A stretch of 64,000 nt of DNA, taken from assembly GCF_004365875.1 (NCBI RefSeq), contig NZ_SODF01000003.1, positions 543,763-607,762 on the forward strand, in the 5' to 3' direction. Numbering within the stretch: the stretch's first letter is position 1; the number at the start of each line of letters is the position of its first letter. The notes under the pieces were generated by a model. The model saw nothing but the letters and a program-made list of their open reading frames with translations. It was not told the origin of the DNA and did no database searches. Both the position numbers and the translations under genes were made by a program. This document shows, piece after piece, positions 8,817 through 16,083 of this stretch. This DNA is from Kribbella kalugense (GTDB lineage: Bacteria > Actinomycetota > Actinomycetes > Propionibacteriales > Kribbellaceae).

Positions 8817-9119
8817 ATGCAGAACTACGAGTGGGCGTCGATGCACGACGCACCGGTCCGCAAACTCTTCCCTGGCATCAGGTTGCGGCCGCTGTGGTCC
8901 GACAAGGCGTTCGTTTTGGAGATGGACCCCGGCAGTTGCTGGGAAGGTATCGACGTACACGATCCGGGACCGGAGGAGGTGTTCGTCGTCGACGGCGTGT
9001 TCAACGACGGGATCCGCGACTATCCGGCCGGTTCGTTCATCCACGCCCCGGCCGGGTCGTCACACGTGCCGCAGTCCGCTGTGGGCTGCACGCTGTTCTT
9101 GTTCTATCCCGAGGGTTAG
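8817..9119 (+). CDS. Small cupin-domain protein (ChrR-like cupin)
   Basis: A 100-residue single-domain cupin. The metal-site motifs are partly recognisable: EVFVVDGVFNDG and the second motif YPAGSFIHAPAGSSHVPQS. Anti-sigma factor ChrR cupins and small metal-dependent dioxygenase-like cupins look like this; no zinc anti-sigma domain precedes it. The ATG at 8817 follows AGAGG closely; a GTG at 8799 would add six residues. It is divergent from the GlxA-type regulator and its TAG stop overlaps the stop of the convergent pirin gene by four bases. Enzymatic role is unknown. Confidence 0.75.
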   Translation: MQNYEWASMHDAPVRKLFPGIRLRPLWSDKAFVLEMDPGSCWEGIDVHDPGPEEVFVVDGVFNDGIRDYPAGSFIHAPAGSSHVPQSAVGCTLFLFYPEG

Positions 9120-10096
9120 TCGGTACTACGGAGCTCGGTCGGGGCGCCGTGGACGGCGGGGATGCTGCCGAGCTTGCCGGCCTGGAAGTCCTCGAAGGCC
9201 TGGACGACCTCGTCCCGGGTGTTCATCACGAACGGGCCGGCCATCGCGATCGGCTCGCGGATCGGGCGGCCGCCGAGGACCAGTACGTCGAGGTTCGGCT
9301 CGGCCTGCGATTGCGACGTACCAGCCTGGGTGCGAATCTTGTCGCCGGGACCGAAGACGGCCAGCTGACCCTTGCGGATCGGCCGCCGGTCGGCGCCGAC
9401 GGTGCCCTGACCGGCCAGGACGTAGACGAGCGCGTTGTACTCCGGCTGCCACGGCAGCACCAGCTCCGCGCCCGGGCTGACCGTCGCGTGCACCAACGTG
9501 ATCGGACTGTGTGTCGAACCGGGACCGTCGTGACCGTCGACCGCGCCGGCGATCACGCGGATCAGGGCGCCGCCGTCTTGCGTGGACAGCAGGGCCGCGT
9601 CGCCACCGCGGATGTCCTGGTAGCGCGGCGGGGCCCACTTGAGCGCCTTCGGCAGGTTCACCCAGAGCTGGATGCCGTGGAACAGCCCGCCACTCAGCAC
9701 GAGGTGCTCAGGCGGGGTCTCGATGTGCAGGAGACCTGAGCCTGCGGTCATCCACTGGGTGTCACCGTTGGAGATGACGCCGCCACCGCCGTTGGAGTCC
9801 TGGTGCTCCATGATCCCGTCGAGCATGTACGTGACGGTCTCGAAGCCGCGGTGCGGGTGCCACGGGGTGCCCTTCGGCTCGCCCGGCGCGTACTCGACCT
9901 CACCCATCTGGTCCATGTGGATGAACGGGTCCAGGTCACGGAGATCCACGCCGGCGAAGGCCCGGCGTACCGGGAAGCCCTCTCCCTCGTAGCCGCTCGG
10001 CGCGGACGTCACGGACTTGACCGGGCGCTCGTTGGCCGGATCCTGCGGGCTGATGCGGGGCAGGACAGTGATGTCACTGACGGTCACGGCGGGCAT
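9116..10096 (-). CDS. Pirin family protein
   Basis: A 326-residue bicupin of the pirin family. The N-terminal cupin holds the metal ligands His80 and His82 in TPWHPHRGFETV, followed by MEHQDSNGG and SGLLHIETPP; the C-terminal pirin domain contains NALVYVLAGQGTVG and RPIREPIAMAGPFVMNTRDEV. Bacterial pirins can be quercetin 2,3-dioxygenases or redox-linked regulators, and the sequence does not separate these. GAGGAG lies five bases before the ATG. A perfect inverted repeat 19 bases upstream of the start suggests repression by a MarR-like or similar regulator. Confidence 0.92.
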   Translation of the reverse strand: MPAVTVSDITVLPRISPQDPANERPVKSVTSAPSGYEGEGFPVRRAFAGVDLRDLDPFIHMDQMGEVEYAPGEPKGTPWHPHRGFETVTYMLDGIMEHQDSNGGGGVISNGDTQWMTAGSGLLHIETPPEHLVLSGGLFHGIQLWVNLPKALKWAPPRYQDIRGGDAALLSTQDGGALIRVIAGAVDGHDGPGSTHSPITLVHATVSPGAELVLPWQPEYNALVYVLAGQGTVGADRRPIRKGQLAVFGPGDKIRTQAGTSQSQAEPNLDVLVLGGRPIREPIAMAGPFVMNTRDEVVQAFEDFQAGKLGSIPAVHGAPTELRSTD

Positions 10097-10114
10097 GCTG
10101 GCTCCTCGGGGTCT

Positions 10115-10136
10115 GATAGTTCAAGAATAAACTATC
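10115..10136. promoter_or_regulatory. Putative operator upstream of the pirin gene
   Basis: Perfect arms GATAGTT and AACTATC flank an eight-base AT-rich spacer. The A/T-rich palindrome stands out in this GC-rich region and lies just upstream of the pirin start, so it could be a MarR/HxlR-type repressor site. No regulator gene is immediately adjacent. Confidence 0.5.
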
Positions 10137-10262
10137 TGCTGGAACCGGGGCAAGGGCGTGGGCATTCCCGGCTCACAGGGACCTCCCAGCTGATGTCCAG
10201 GGAGGCCGAAGACCCGGTTGGCATCGTCGCCAGTGGAACCCATCCGTGAACTGGAGACGATC

Positions 10263-12380
10263 ATGACGACGCTGCTCGACCGACCAGGCAACACTCTCGC
10301 CCCGCCCGCCGAACCGCCGGCGCATCCGCCCGGCCGGGTCCGGCGGCTGATGCGCGGACCTGCCTCGCAAGCGGGGTACGTCCGGCCGGCCGCGCTCGCG
10401 ATGCTCGTCGGGACCGCGTTCCTGTACCTGTGGAACCTGACGGCCTCCGGCTACGGGAACAGTTTCTATGCGGCCGCGGAGTTGGCCGGGACGCAGAGCT
10501 GGAAGGCTTGGCTGTTCGGGTCGCTCGACGCGGGGAACGCGATCACGGTCGACAAGCCGCCGGCCGCGCTGTGGGTGGCGACCGCGTTTGCGCGGGTGTT
10601 CGGGTTCAACAGCTTCACCGTGCTGGCTCCGCAGGCGTTGATGGGGATCGCGGCGGTTGGGTTGCTGTATCTGACCGTCAAGCGTTTGGCCGGCCCGGTG
10701 GCTGGATTGGTTGCCGGGAGTGCGCTGGCTCTGACGCCGGTCGCCGTACTGATGTTCCGGTTCAACAATCCGGATGCGTTGCTTGTGCTGCTGATGGTCG
10801 CGGCGGCGTACTTCGTCGTACGGTCGCTGGAGAAGGCGTCGGCGCGTTGGCTGGCGCTGGCCGGAGTGGCGATCGGGTTCGCGTTTCTGACCAAGATGGG
10901 GCAGGCGTTGCTGGTCGTGCCGGCGTTCGGGCTTGTGTACCTGATCGCGGCGCCGACCTCGTTGCGTCGTCGATTGCTGCACCTGCTGGGTGCGTTGGGC
11001 GCGATGATCGTGAGCGCTGGCTGGTACGTCGCTCTGGTCGAGTTGTGGCCGGCGTCCAGTCGCCCGTATATCGGTGGGTCGACCAACAACTCGCTGCTGG
11101 AGCTTGCCCTTGGCTACAACGGGTTGGGGCGGCTGTTGGGTGGTTCGGGCAACGGTGGTGGCGGCGGAGGAGGCGGTGGCGGGAACACTGGGTTTGGTGG
11201 GAGTACGGGGATCACGCGGATGTTCGGTGATTCCTTCGGCACCGAGATCTCGTGGTTGTTGCCGGCAGCACTGATCGCGCTGGTCGGCGGGGTGTGGGTG
11301 ACCCGGCGTGCGCCGCGGACGGATCTGATCCGGGCCGGTCTGGTCTTGTGGGGCGGTTGGCTGCTCGTGACCGCGGGTGTATTCAGCTTCATGAGCGGGA
11401 CGATCCACCCGTACTACGCGGTCGCGTTGGCGCCGGCCATTGCTGGGCTGGTTGCCTTGGGCGTGGTGATCGGGCGCCGGGCGCGGTGGTTGCTGGCCGC
11501 AATGGTTCTGGCCACTGGGGTTTGGGACTACGTGTTGCTGACTCGTACGCCGGAGTTCCTGCCTTGGGCGAAGTACGTCGTTCTGGCCGCTGGCGTTCTC
11601 GGGGCGGTTCTCCTGATGGTCGGACGCCGGGCTCGGCGGGCGTTGCCGGCCGTTGTACTCGCGGTTGTGGTGTCGCTTGGGCTCGGGAGTACGGCGTACG
11701 CGGCGTCTACTGCTTCTCAGGCGCACAACGGGTCAATCCCGACCTCAGGCCCATCCAGCAGCGCCATGGGTGGCGGAATGGGCGGCGGGACGGGTGGCGG
11801 GACGGGTGGCGGCGGCACCGGTGGCGGCCCAGGTGGTGGCGGACGGGGTGGAACACCACCCAGCCAATCCGGCACCTCTGGGACCTCGGGCACCGGGTCC
11901 ACCAGCACCTCCGGCACAACCGGCACCTCGGGCACTGGATCCAGCAGCACCTCCGGCACGTCCGGCACCTCCGGCACGTCGAGCTCCTCCGCCTCGGCTG
12001 AGGCGGGGGCGCAAGGTGGCGGCGGCATGGGCGGTGACGCCTCCGCCAGCAGTGAGTTGACTGCTCTGCTGGAGAAGACGACCACGACCTGGGCTGCCGC
12101 TACCAGCGGATCCCAGTCGGCGGCGTCGCTCGAGCTCGCAACCGGCAAGTCCGTCATCGCCATCGGCGGCTTCAGCGGTACGGACGACGCGCCCACCCTG
12201 GCGAAGTTCAAGCAGTGGGTCGCCGAAGGCAAGATCACCTACTACATCTCCGGCGGCCAAGGCGGCGGAGGTGCAGGCGGCGGCAACTCCTCCGCCGCCT
12301 CCGAGATCCAAGCCTGGGTCACGGCCAACTACACGGCCACGACCGTCGGCAGCAGCACCGTCTACAAACTCACCACCTAA
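10263..12380 (+). CDS. GT39-type membrane glycosyltransferase with Gly/Ser/Thr-rich linker (YkcB-like)
   Basis: A 705-residue polytopic protein of glycosyltransferase family 39 (ArnT/PMT-like). The first extracellular loop carries the expected acidic and KPP elements (NSFYAAAELAGTQSWKAW, AITVDKPPAALW); about ten to twelve TM helices extend to near residue 495. A linker of Gly, then Ser/Thr/Gly repeats (roughly residues 500-595) leads to a C-terminal soluble domain ending SSTVYKLTT, as in Bacillus YkcB-like putative mannosyltransferases. It should transfer a sugar from a polyprenyl-phosphate donor outside the membrane; donor and acceptor are unknown. The ATG at 10263 is preceded by GGAG. Simple-sequence DNA in the linker may vary between strains. 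Confidence 0.88.
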   Translation: MTTLLDRPGNTLAPPAEPPAHPPGRVRRLMRGPASQAGYVRPAALAMLVGTAFLYLWNLTASGYGNSFYAAAELAGTQSWKAWLFGSLDAGNAITVDKPPAALWVATAFARVFGFNSFTVLAPQALMGIAAVGLLYLTVKRLAGPVAGLVAGSALALTPVAVLMFRFNNPDALLVLLMVAAAYFVVRSLEKASARWLALAGVAIGFAFLTKMGQALLVVPAFGLVYLIAAPTSLRRRLLHLLGALGAMIVSAGWYVALVELWPASSRPYIGGSTNNSLLELALGYNGLGRLLGGSGNGGGGGGGGGGNTGFGGSTGITRMFGDSFGTEISWLLPAALIALVGGVWVTRRAPRTDLIRAGLVLWGGWLLVTAGVFSFMSGTIHPYYAVALAPAIAGLVALGVVIGRRARWLLAAMVLATGVWDYVLLTRTPEFLPWAKYVVLAAGVLGAVLLMVGRRARRALPAVVLAVVVSLGLGSTAYAASTASQAHNGSIPTSGPSSSAMGGGMGGGTGGGTGGGGTGGGPGGGGRGGTPPSQSGTSGTSGTGSTSTSGTTGTSGTGSSSTSGTSGTSGTSSSSASAEAGAQGGGGMGGDASASSELTALLEKTTTTWAAATSGSQSAASLELATGKSVIAIGGFSGTDDAPTLAKFKQWVAEGKITYYISGGQGGGGAGGGNSSAASEIQAWVTANYTATTVGSSTVYKLTT

Positions 12381-12386
12381 GAACCC

Positions 12387-12463
12387 CCAGGCCATCACAA
12401 TCACCGCGTCTCAACCGCGCCACCGCGTAGCGGCCCGGCAGGACGCCGATTGTGATGGCCTGG
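12387..12463. repeat. Large inverted repeat 1 between the glycosyltransferase gene and folD
   Basis: Perfect 16-base arms (12387-12402 and 12448-12463; left arm CCAGGCCATCACAATC) extend across a bulge by GCGTC/GACGC and enclose a small CCGC-GTA-GCGG hairpin. It begins six bases after the stop codon at 12380. It may be a terminator, but the arms are unusually long and there is no T-run. Confidence 0.75.
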
Positions 12464-12475
12464 CGGTTCGCATAC

Positions 12476-12579
12476 CCGGACCTCCCCCACTCACCAACCC
12501 GCCGTACTCGGCCCAGCGCCCGGCGTTTCACGCTCAAGGCCGGGCGTGGGAGCGGCGTTGGTGAGTGGGGGAAGTCCGG
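12476..12579. repeat. Large nested inverted repeat 2 upstream of folD
   Basis: Arms of 23 bases (12476-12498 and 12557-12579) pair with a single mismatch, and inside them CGCCCGGC (12517-12524) pairs perfectly with GCCGGGCG (12539-12546). The right arm ends 13 bases before the ATG at 12593, so the structure could form in the folD leader RNA or act as a cruciform/protein site in DNA. I do not recognise it as a known riboswitch. Confidence 0.75.
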
Positions 12580-12610
12580 TGTCCGGGGGCGCATGGCAGA
12601 CTCTGGAGCC

Positions 12611-13468
12611 GTGACGGCGCAGATTCTGGATGGCAAGGCGACGGCGGCCGCGATCAAGGACGAGCTGAAGGTCCGGGTCGTGAAGCTCGCCGAGCAGGGC
12701 GTGGTGCCCGGGCTCGGCACGATTCTGGTCGGCGACGACCCGGGCAGCCGGGCGTACGTGGCCGGCAAGCACCGCGACTGCGCGGCGGTCGGGATCGCGT
12801 CGATCCAGGTCGAACTGCCGGACACCGCGACCCAGGACGAGATCGCCGCCAAGGTCCAGGAGCTCAACGAGAACCCGGACTGCACCGGCTTCATCGTCCA
12901 GCTCCCGCTCCCCAAGCACGTCGACACGAACACGATCCTCGGGCTCATCGATCCAGCCAAGGACGCCGACGGCCTGCACCCGGTCAGCCTCGGCAAGCTC
13001 GTCCTCGGCCAGGACGGTCCGTTGCCGTGTACTCCGAAGGGCTGCGTGGAGATCCTGCGAAGGTACGACGTACCGATCGCCGGAGCCCACGTAGTCGTCG
13101 TCGGGCGCGGCGTGACCGCGGGCCGGCCGATGGGGCTGCTGTTCACCCGGCGCAGCGAGAACGCCACCGTGACGCTGTGCCACACCGGCACGAAGGACCT
13201 CGGCGCGATGGTCCGTACCGGCGACATCGTGATCGCCGCGGCCGGTTCGGCCGGCCTGATCACGGCGGACATGGTCAAGCCCGGCGCCGTACTGCTCGAC
13301 GTCGGCACCAGCCGCAACGCCGAAGGCAAGATCGTCGGCGACATCGAGCTGGCCGCCCGCGAGCAGGCCGCCTGGATCGCCCCCATGCCCGGCGGCATCG
13401 GCCCGATGACCCGAGCCATGCTCCTCACCAACGTAGTAGAAGCCGCCGAAGCGAGCCTCCCCCAGTGA
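12611..13468 (+). CDS. folD: Bifunctional methylenetetrahydrofolate dehydrogenase/cyclohydrolase FolD
   Basis: A 285-residue FolD, which interconverts 5,10-methylene-, methenyl- and 10-formyl-tetrahydrofolate with NADP. Signature segments are GTILVGDDPGSRAYVAGK (catalytic Lys in YVxxK), CTGFIVQLPLPKH, DPAKDADGLHP, CTPKGC, the NADP loop VGRGVTAGRPMG and the end PMPGGIGPMTRAMLLTNVV. The GTG at 12611 aligns with the usual family start (TAQILDGKATA) and gives the usual length; an ATG at 12593 would add six residues, and neither has ideal ribosome-binding spacing. DUF3017 follows, a common actinobacterial pairing. A large inverted repeat lies in the leader. Confidence 0.96.
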   Translation: MTAQILDGKATAAAIKDELKVRVVKLAEQGVVPGLGTILVGDDPGSRAYVAGKHRDCAAVGIASIQVELPDTATQDEIAAKVQELNENPDCTGFIVQLPLPKHVDTNTILGLIDPAKDADGLHPVSLGKLVLGQDGPLPCTPKGCVEILRRYDVPIAGAHVVVVGRGVTAGRPMGLLFTRRSENATVTLCHTGTKDLGAMVRTGDIVIAAAGSAGLITADMVKPGAVLLDVGTSRNAEGKIVGDIELAAREQAAWIAPMPGGIGPMTRAMLLTNVVEAAEASLPQ

Positions 13469-13496
13469 TCGCTAGTGCAATGAAGGGGAGCGTGAC

Positions 13497-13772
13497 GTGC
13501 TGATGGCGGGAGAGGCCCAGCGCCGCAGCCAATGGCCGCTCGCGCTGTCACTCCTGGTCGCGCTCACCGGCCTGGTCGTCCTGTGGTTCTACAACTGGCG
13601 CAACGGCGTACTCATCTTCGCCGGCAGCGTAGGCCTGGCCGGCCTCCTCCGCGTCTTCCTCTCCGACACCAAAGCCGGCCTCCTCCACGTCCGCAGCCGA
13701 ATGTTCGACACAACCTTCCTCTTCCTAACCGCCGCCGCAATAGCCGTCCTAGGCCTCATCATCCCCAACTGA
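13497..13772 (+). CDS. DUF3017 small membrane protein
   Basis: A 91-residue protein with three predicted TM helices (roughly residues 16-33, 35-52 and 69-89) separated by short charged turns, matching DUF3017, which commonly follows folD in actinobacteria. The GTG at 13497 is preceded by GGGGAG at six bases; an ATG two codons later is possible. It starts 29 bases after folD and is probably cotranscribed. Function is unknown. Codon choice in its second half is unusually rich in C-ending codons and contains a few rarer CTA and ATA codons. Confidence 0.85.
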   Translation: MLMAGEAQRRSQWPLALSLLVALTGLVVLWFYNWRNGVLIFAGSVGLAGLLRVFLSDTKAGLLHVRSRMFDTTFLFLTAAAIAVLGLIIPN

Positions 13773-13778
13773 GTCAGC

Positions 13779-14411
13779 TCAGGCGTCGATGCCGAACAGC
13801 TGTTCCAGCAGGACGTCCGCGGCCCAGTCGGCGACCTCCTGGTTGGTCCAGCCGAGGTCGCGGGTGAACTGGCTGAAGATCTGCGGCCCTAGTACGACGA
13901 GCAGGATGTCGCGGGCGCGAAGACTGGTCAGCCCGGGCCGGAGGTCGTGCTTGCGGGCGAGGAAGGCGATCGCGCGCTCGTAGCCGGCACGGCGCAGCCC
14001 GTCGTTGTACTCGTAGCCAGGCCGGGCATTCTCGTCACCGAGCACGGCCCAGACCAGTGGTGCGGCGCGCTCGAAGACCGACATGGTGCCGTCGACGAAC
14101 AGTCGTACCGCCGTCGAGACCTCCGGCGCAGCCTCAGCGGCCTGCCACCACGACGACAGATGCGGCGGTACGCCGTCCGGTCCGTCGACCGCGTGCTCGT
14201 ACGCCGCCTGTAGCAACTCGCCCTTGGTCCGGAACGTGAAGTACACCGTCTGCACGGCGACCCCCGCGTCACCGGCGACGGAGTCCATCGTCGTCGCCGC
14301 ATATCCCTGCTCGGTGAATCTCTGGTACGCCGCCTCGACGATGCGCCGGCGGGTCGATTGCGCCCGCTCGCGGCGCGACTGCCGTGCCGGCGTGCCCTTG
14401 ACATCTGCCAC
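13779..14411 (-). CDS. TetR/AcrR family transcriptional regulator
   Basis: A 210-residue TetR regulator. The N-terminal helix-turn-helix reads RRIVEAAYQRFTEQGYAAT, then MDSVAGDAGVAVQTVYFTFR and KGELLQAAYEHAV, all typical. The C-terminal ligand domain is not assigned. The GTG at 14411 gives a normal N-terminus; upstream in-frame codons run through the operator region and are unlikely to be translated. It is divergent from a small membrane protein gene and separated from it by ACTAGTG repeats that probably bind this protein. It converges with DUF3017, leaving only six bases between stops. Confidence 0.9.
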   Translation of the reverse strand: MADVKGTPARQSRRERAQSTRRRIVEAAYQRFTEQGYAATTMDSVAGDAGVAVQTVYFTFRTKGELLQAAYEHAVDGPDGVPPHLSSWWQAAEAAPEVSTAVRLFVDGTMSVFERAAPLVWAVLGDENARPGYEYNDGLRRAGYERAIAFLARKHDLRPGLTSLRARDILLVVLGPQIFSQFTRDLGWTNQEVADWAADVLLEQLFGIDA

Positions 14412-14434
14412 GGCGAACAATCTACTAGAGATCT

Positions 14435-14454
14435 CACTAGTGGCATCACTAGTG
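14435..14454. promoter_or_regulatory. Probable TetR operator in divergent promoter
   Basis: CACTAGTG occurs twice, at 14435-14442 and 14447-14454, separated by GCAT; each copy is itself a palindrome. A degenerate copy (CTACTAGAG) lies just to the left. The site sits 24 bases from the regulator start and 26 from the membrane protein start, a typical place for a TetR dimer pair to control both promoters. Confidence 0.65.
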
Positions 14455-14479
14455 AATGCATCAGTAACGGAGCGCGGCC

Positions 14480-15127
14480 ATGACCATCGAGACGAACACG
14501 GAACCGCTCGGAGCAACCAAGCCGACGTACGGCGGCATCGCGGCCATCCTCGGCGCCGCTCTGGCGATCGTGGGCAACGCGCTGATCGTCCTCGCCGCAC
14601 CAGCCGCCGCACCGGACACCGTCAGCTACCCGCTCTCGGTGACCCAGTTCCGGTGGGCGCAGCTCTTCTTCGCCGCGACCCAAGCCCTGATGGCCTACGG
14701 CATCCTCGAGCTGGTCCGCTCAGGCGCCGTACGACGAAGGCGGTCGACCGTCACGTTTTCCTTCCTCGCCGTCATCGGGTTCGCATTGACGGTCCCCGGC
14801 GAGCTGGTCCTGATCCCGGTCGCCTCATCCGCGAGCGACTCGACCGCCGCCGCGGCAGCAAGCACCGTCTTCGGCGTCGGCCTCCTCATCGCCGACCTCG
14901 GCCTGATCGGCTACGGCCTCACGGCACTCCGAGACCACCACTGGCCCCGCCCCTGGGCCGCCCTACCTGCAACCCTCGGAGCCTTCCAGCTCCTGGTGGT
15001 AACCCCAGTAGCCCTCTCCACAGGCTTCGCCAGCACCCCAACCTTCGCCACCATCACCCTCGCCAACCTCCTGATCGCCGCCCTCGGCGTACGTCTGGTG
15101 AGAACGTCGCAACTGATCGGCCAATAG
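14480..15127 (+). CDS. DUF4386-like multi-pass membrane protein
   Basis: A 215-residue integral membrane protein with about six hydrophobic helices (first near residues 20-40, last near 185-205), broadly resembling DUF4386-type proteins. GGAG precedes the ATG by eight bases. It is divergent from the TetR regulator and shares the ACTAGTG operator region, so it is the likely regulated target. No catalytic motif is visible; transporter or signalling roles are not distinguishable. Its stop codon lies in the left arm of a 40-base palindrome. Confidence 0.72.
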   Translation: MTIETNTEPLGATKPTYGGIAAILGAALAIVGNALIVLAAPAAAPDTVSYPLSVTQFRWAQLFFAATQALMAYGILELVRSGAVRRRRSTVTFSFLAVIGFALTVPGELVLIPVASSASDSTAAAAASTVFGVGLLIADLGLIGYGLTALRDHHWPRPWAALPATLGAFQLLVVTPVALSTGFASTPTFATITLANLLIAALGVRLVRTSQLIGQ

Positions 15128-15161
15128 TACTTTTGGGTTCTAGAACCTAGAGGAACTATTG
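15122..15161. repeat. 40-bp palindrome between membrane protein and antitoxin region
   Basis: Outer arms CAATAGT (15122-15128) and ACTATTG (15155-15161) and the inner GGTTCTAGAACC (15136-15147) share one centre at 15141.5. In RNA most intervening positions also pair (G-U allowed), giving a nearly continuous 20-base stem. It may be a terminator for the membrane protein gene or the ancestral operator of the toxin-antitoxin module to its right. Confidence 0.65.
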
Positions 15162-15272
15162 TGCGCGGGTGGCCGTGTCACCAGAACATGAAGGAGCTCC
15201 GGAGCGGCCATCCGGGTGCTGTTTGCGTTCGATCCGGTCCGGGGATTCCTGACTCGGACGAGGAGGAGGTAG
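15161..15272 (+). pseudogene. Frameshifted HigB/RelE-type toxin remnant
   Basis: Translation from about 15170 gives CHQNMKELRSG, matching the central HigB/Gp49-type toxin segment usually written HxNMKELR. After one frame change near 15208, codons from 15210 read IRVLFAFDPVRG, the next conserved strand of the same family, and stop at TAG 15270. The N-terminal half of a toxin and the C-terminal strand with the usual GDK motif are absent. The simplest reading is a toxin gene reduced by deletion and frameshift, immediately before the intact antitoxin gene. The two matches are in the expected order and spacing. Confidence 0.6.
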
Positions 15273-15274
15273 TG

Positions 15275-15592
15275 GTGAAGTACAGAACGCATAACGAGGT
15301 GCGGGGCGAGTTCGTCAAGACGCAGCAGGACGAGACTGAGGTTGCGGCCTTCAAGGAGGCGGCGTTGGCCGAGGTACGTGCGCACCGGCTTGCCGACGTA
15401 CGTCAGGAGCACGGACTCACCCAGACCGACCTTGCCGACAGGCTGCACATCACGCAGACCGCGGTCTCCAAGATCGAACGCGGCGAGCTGGCCCGATCCG
15501 AGCTGAGCACGATCCGGCGGTACGTCGAAGCACTCGGTGGCAAGCTCGAAATCATCGCCGACTTCGGCGACGAACGTCTCGTCCTCGGCTGA
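15275..15592 (+). CDS. HigA-type XRE family antitoxin/regulator
   Basis: A 105-residue protein with an N-terminal helical extension (KYRTHNEVRGEF, then EVAAFKEAALAEVRAHRLADVR) and a Cro/C1 helix-turn-helix (QEHGLTQTDLADRLHITQTAVSKIERGE), ending in the short beta hairpin KLEIIADFGDERLVL usual in HigA-like antitoxins of HigBA modules with toxin-first order. GGAGGAGG precedes the GTG at 15275. The toxin gene that should precede it is present only as a fragment, so it is probably an orphan antitoxin that may survive as a transcription regulator. Confidence 0.82.
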   Translation: MKYRTHNEVRGEFVKTQQDETEVAAFKEAALAEVRAHRLADVRQEHGLTQTDLADRLHITQTAVSKIERGELARSELSTIRRYVEALGGKLEIIADFGDERLVLG

Positions 15593-15618
15593 GCTGACCG
15601 CAGGTAGGTGATAGCCGG

Positions 15619-16083
15619 ATGGTGACTATTCGTGCCGCTGTTGTTGGGGATGGGGCGGAGGTTGCGCGGGTCTATGTCGCGTCGTCGAATGACGGGTTTG
15701 GGGAGCTGATGCCGGTCATGGTGCTGGACGGCGGGCGGGTTGCGCGGTGGTCGAAGACTGTTGCTGATGGCAACTGGTGGGTTGCCGAGATCGACAACAC
15801 CATCGCCGGATTCGTTGGCATCGGGCCGAGTCGCGATCCGGTTGACCCGGAGCTTGGCGAGCTCGACACGATCGCCGTCGACTCGCCGTACTGGCGCCGA
15901 GGTGTCGGCACCGCGCTCATGGAGAAGGCACTCGAGCAGCTCGCCGCGCAGTACGACGAAGCAATCGTCTGGACCCTCGCCAACTACCCCCAGGCCCAAA
16001 CCTTCTACACCAAAACCGGCTGGACGCTAACCACCCAGACCCGCAACGACGGGCATCAGGTGTCGTACCGTCGTACGTTCTAG
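15619..16083 (+). CDS. GNAT family N-acetyltransferase
   Basis: A 154-residue GCN5-related acetyltransferase. The acetyl-CoA motif A reads LDTIAVDSPYWRRGVGTALM (RxxGxG), followed by motif B with AIVWTLANYPQAQTFYTKTGW. An N-terminal strand (TIRAAVVGDGAEVARVY) fits the domain boundary, so the ATG at 15619 is acceptable; a GTG one codon later is equally possible. The acceptor is unknown; small-molecule amines and protein N-termini are both plausible. The stop codon shares a CTAG with the stop of the convergent esterase. Confidence 0.88.
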   Translation: MVTIRAAVVGDGAEVARVYVASSNDGFGELMPVMVLDGGRVARWSKTVADGNWWVAEIDNTIAGFVGIGPSRDPVDPELGELDTIAVDSPYWRRGVGTALMEKALEQLAAQYDEAIVWTLANYPQAQTFYTKTGWTLTTQTRNDGHQVSYRRTF

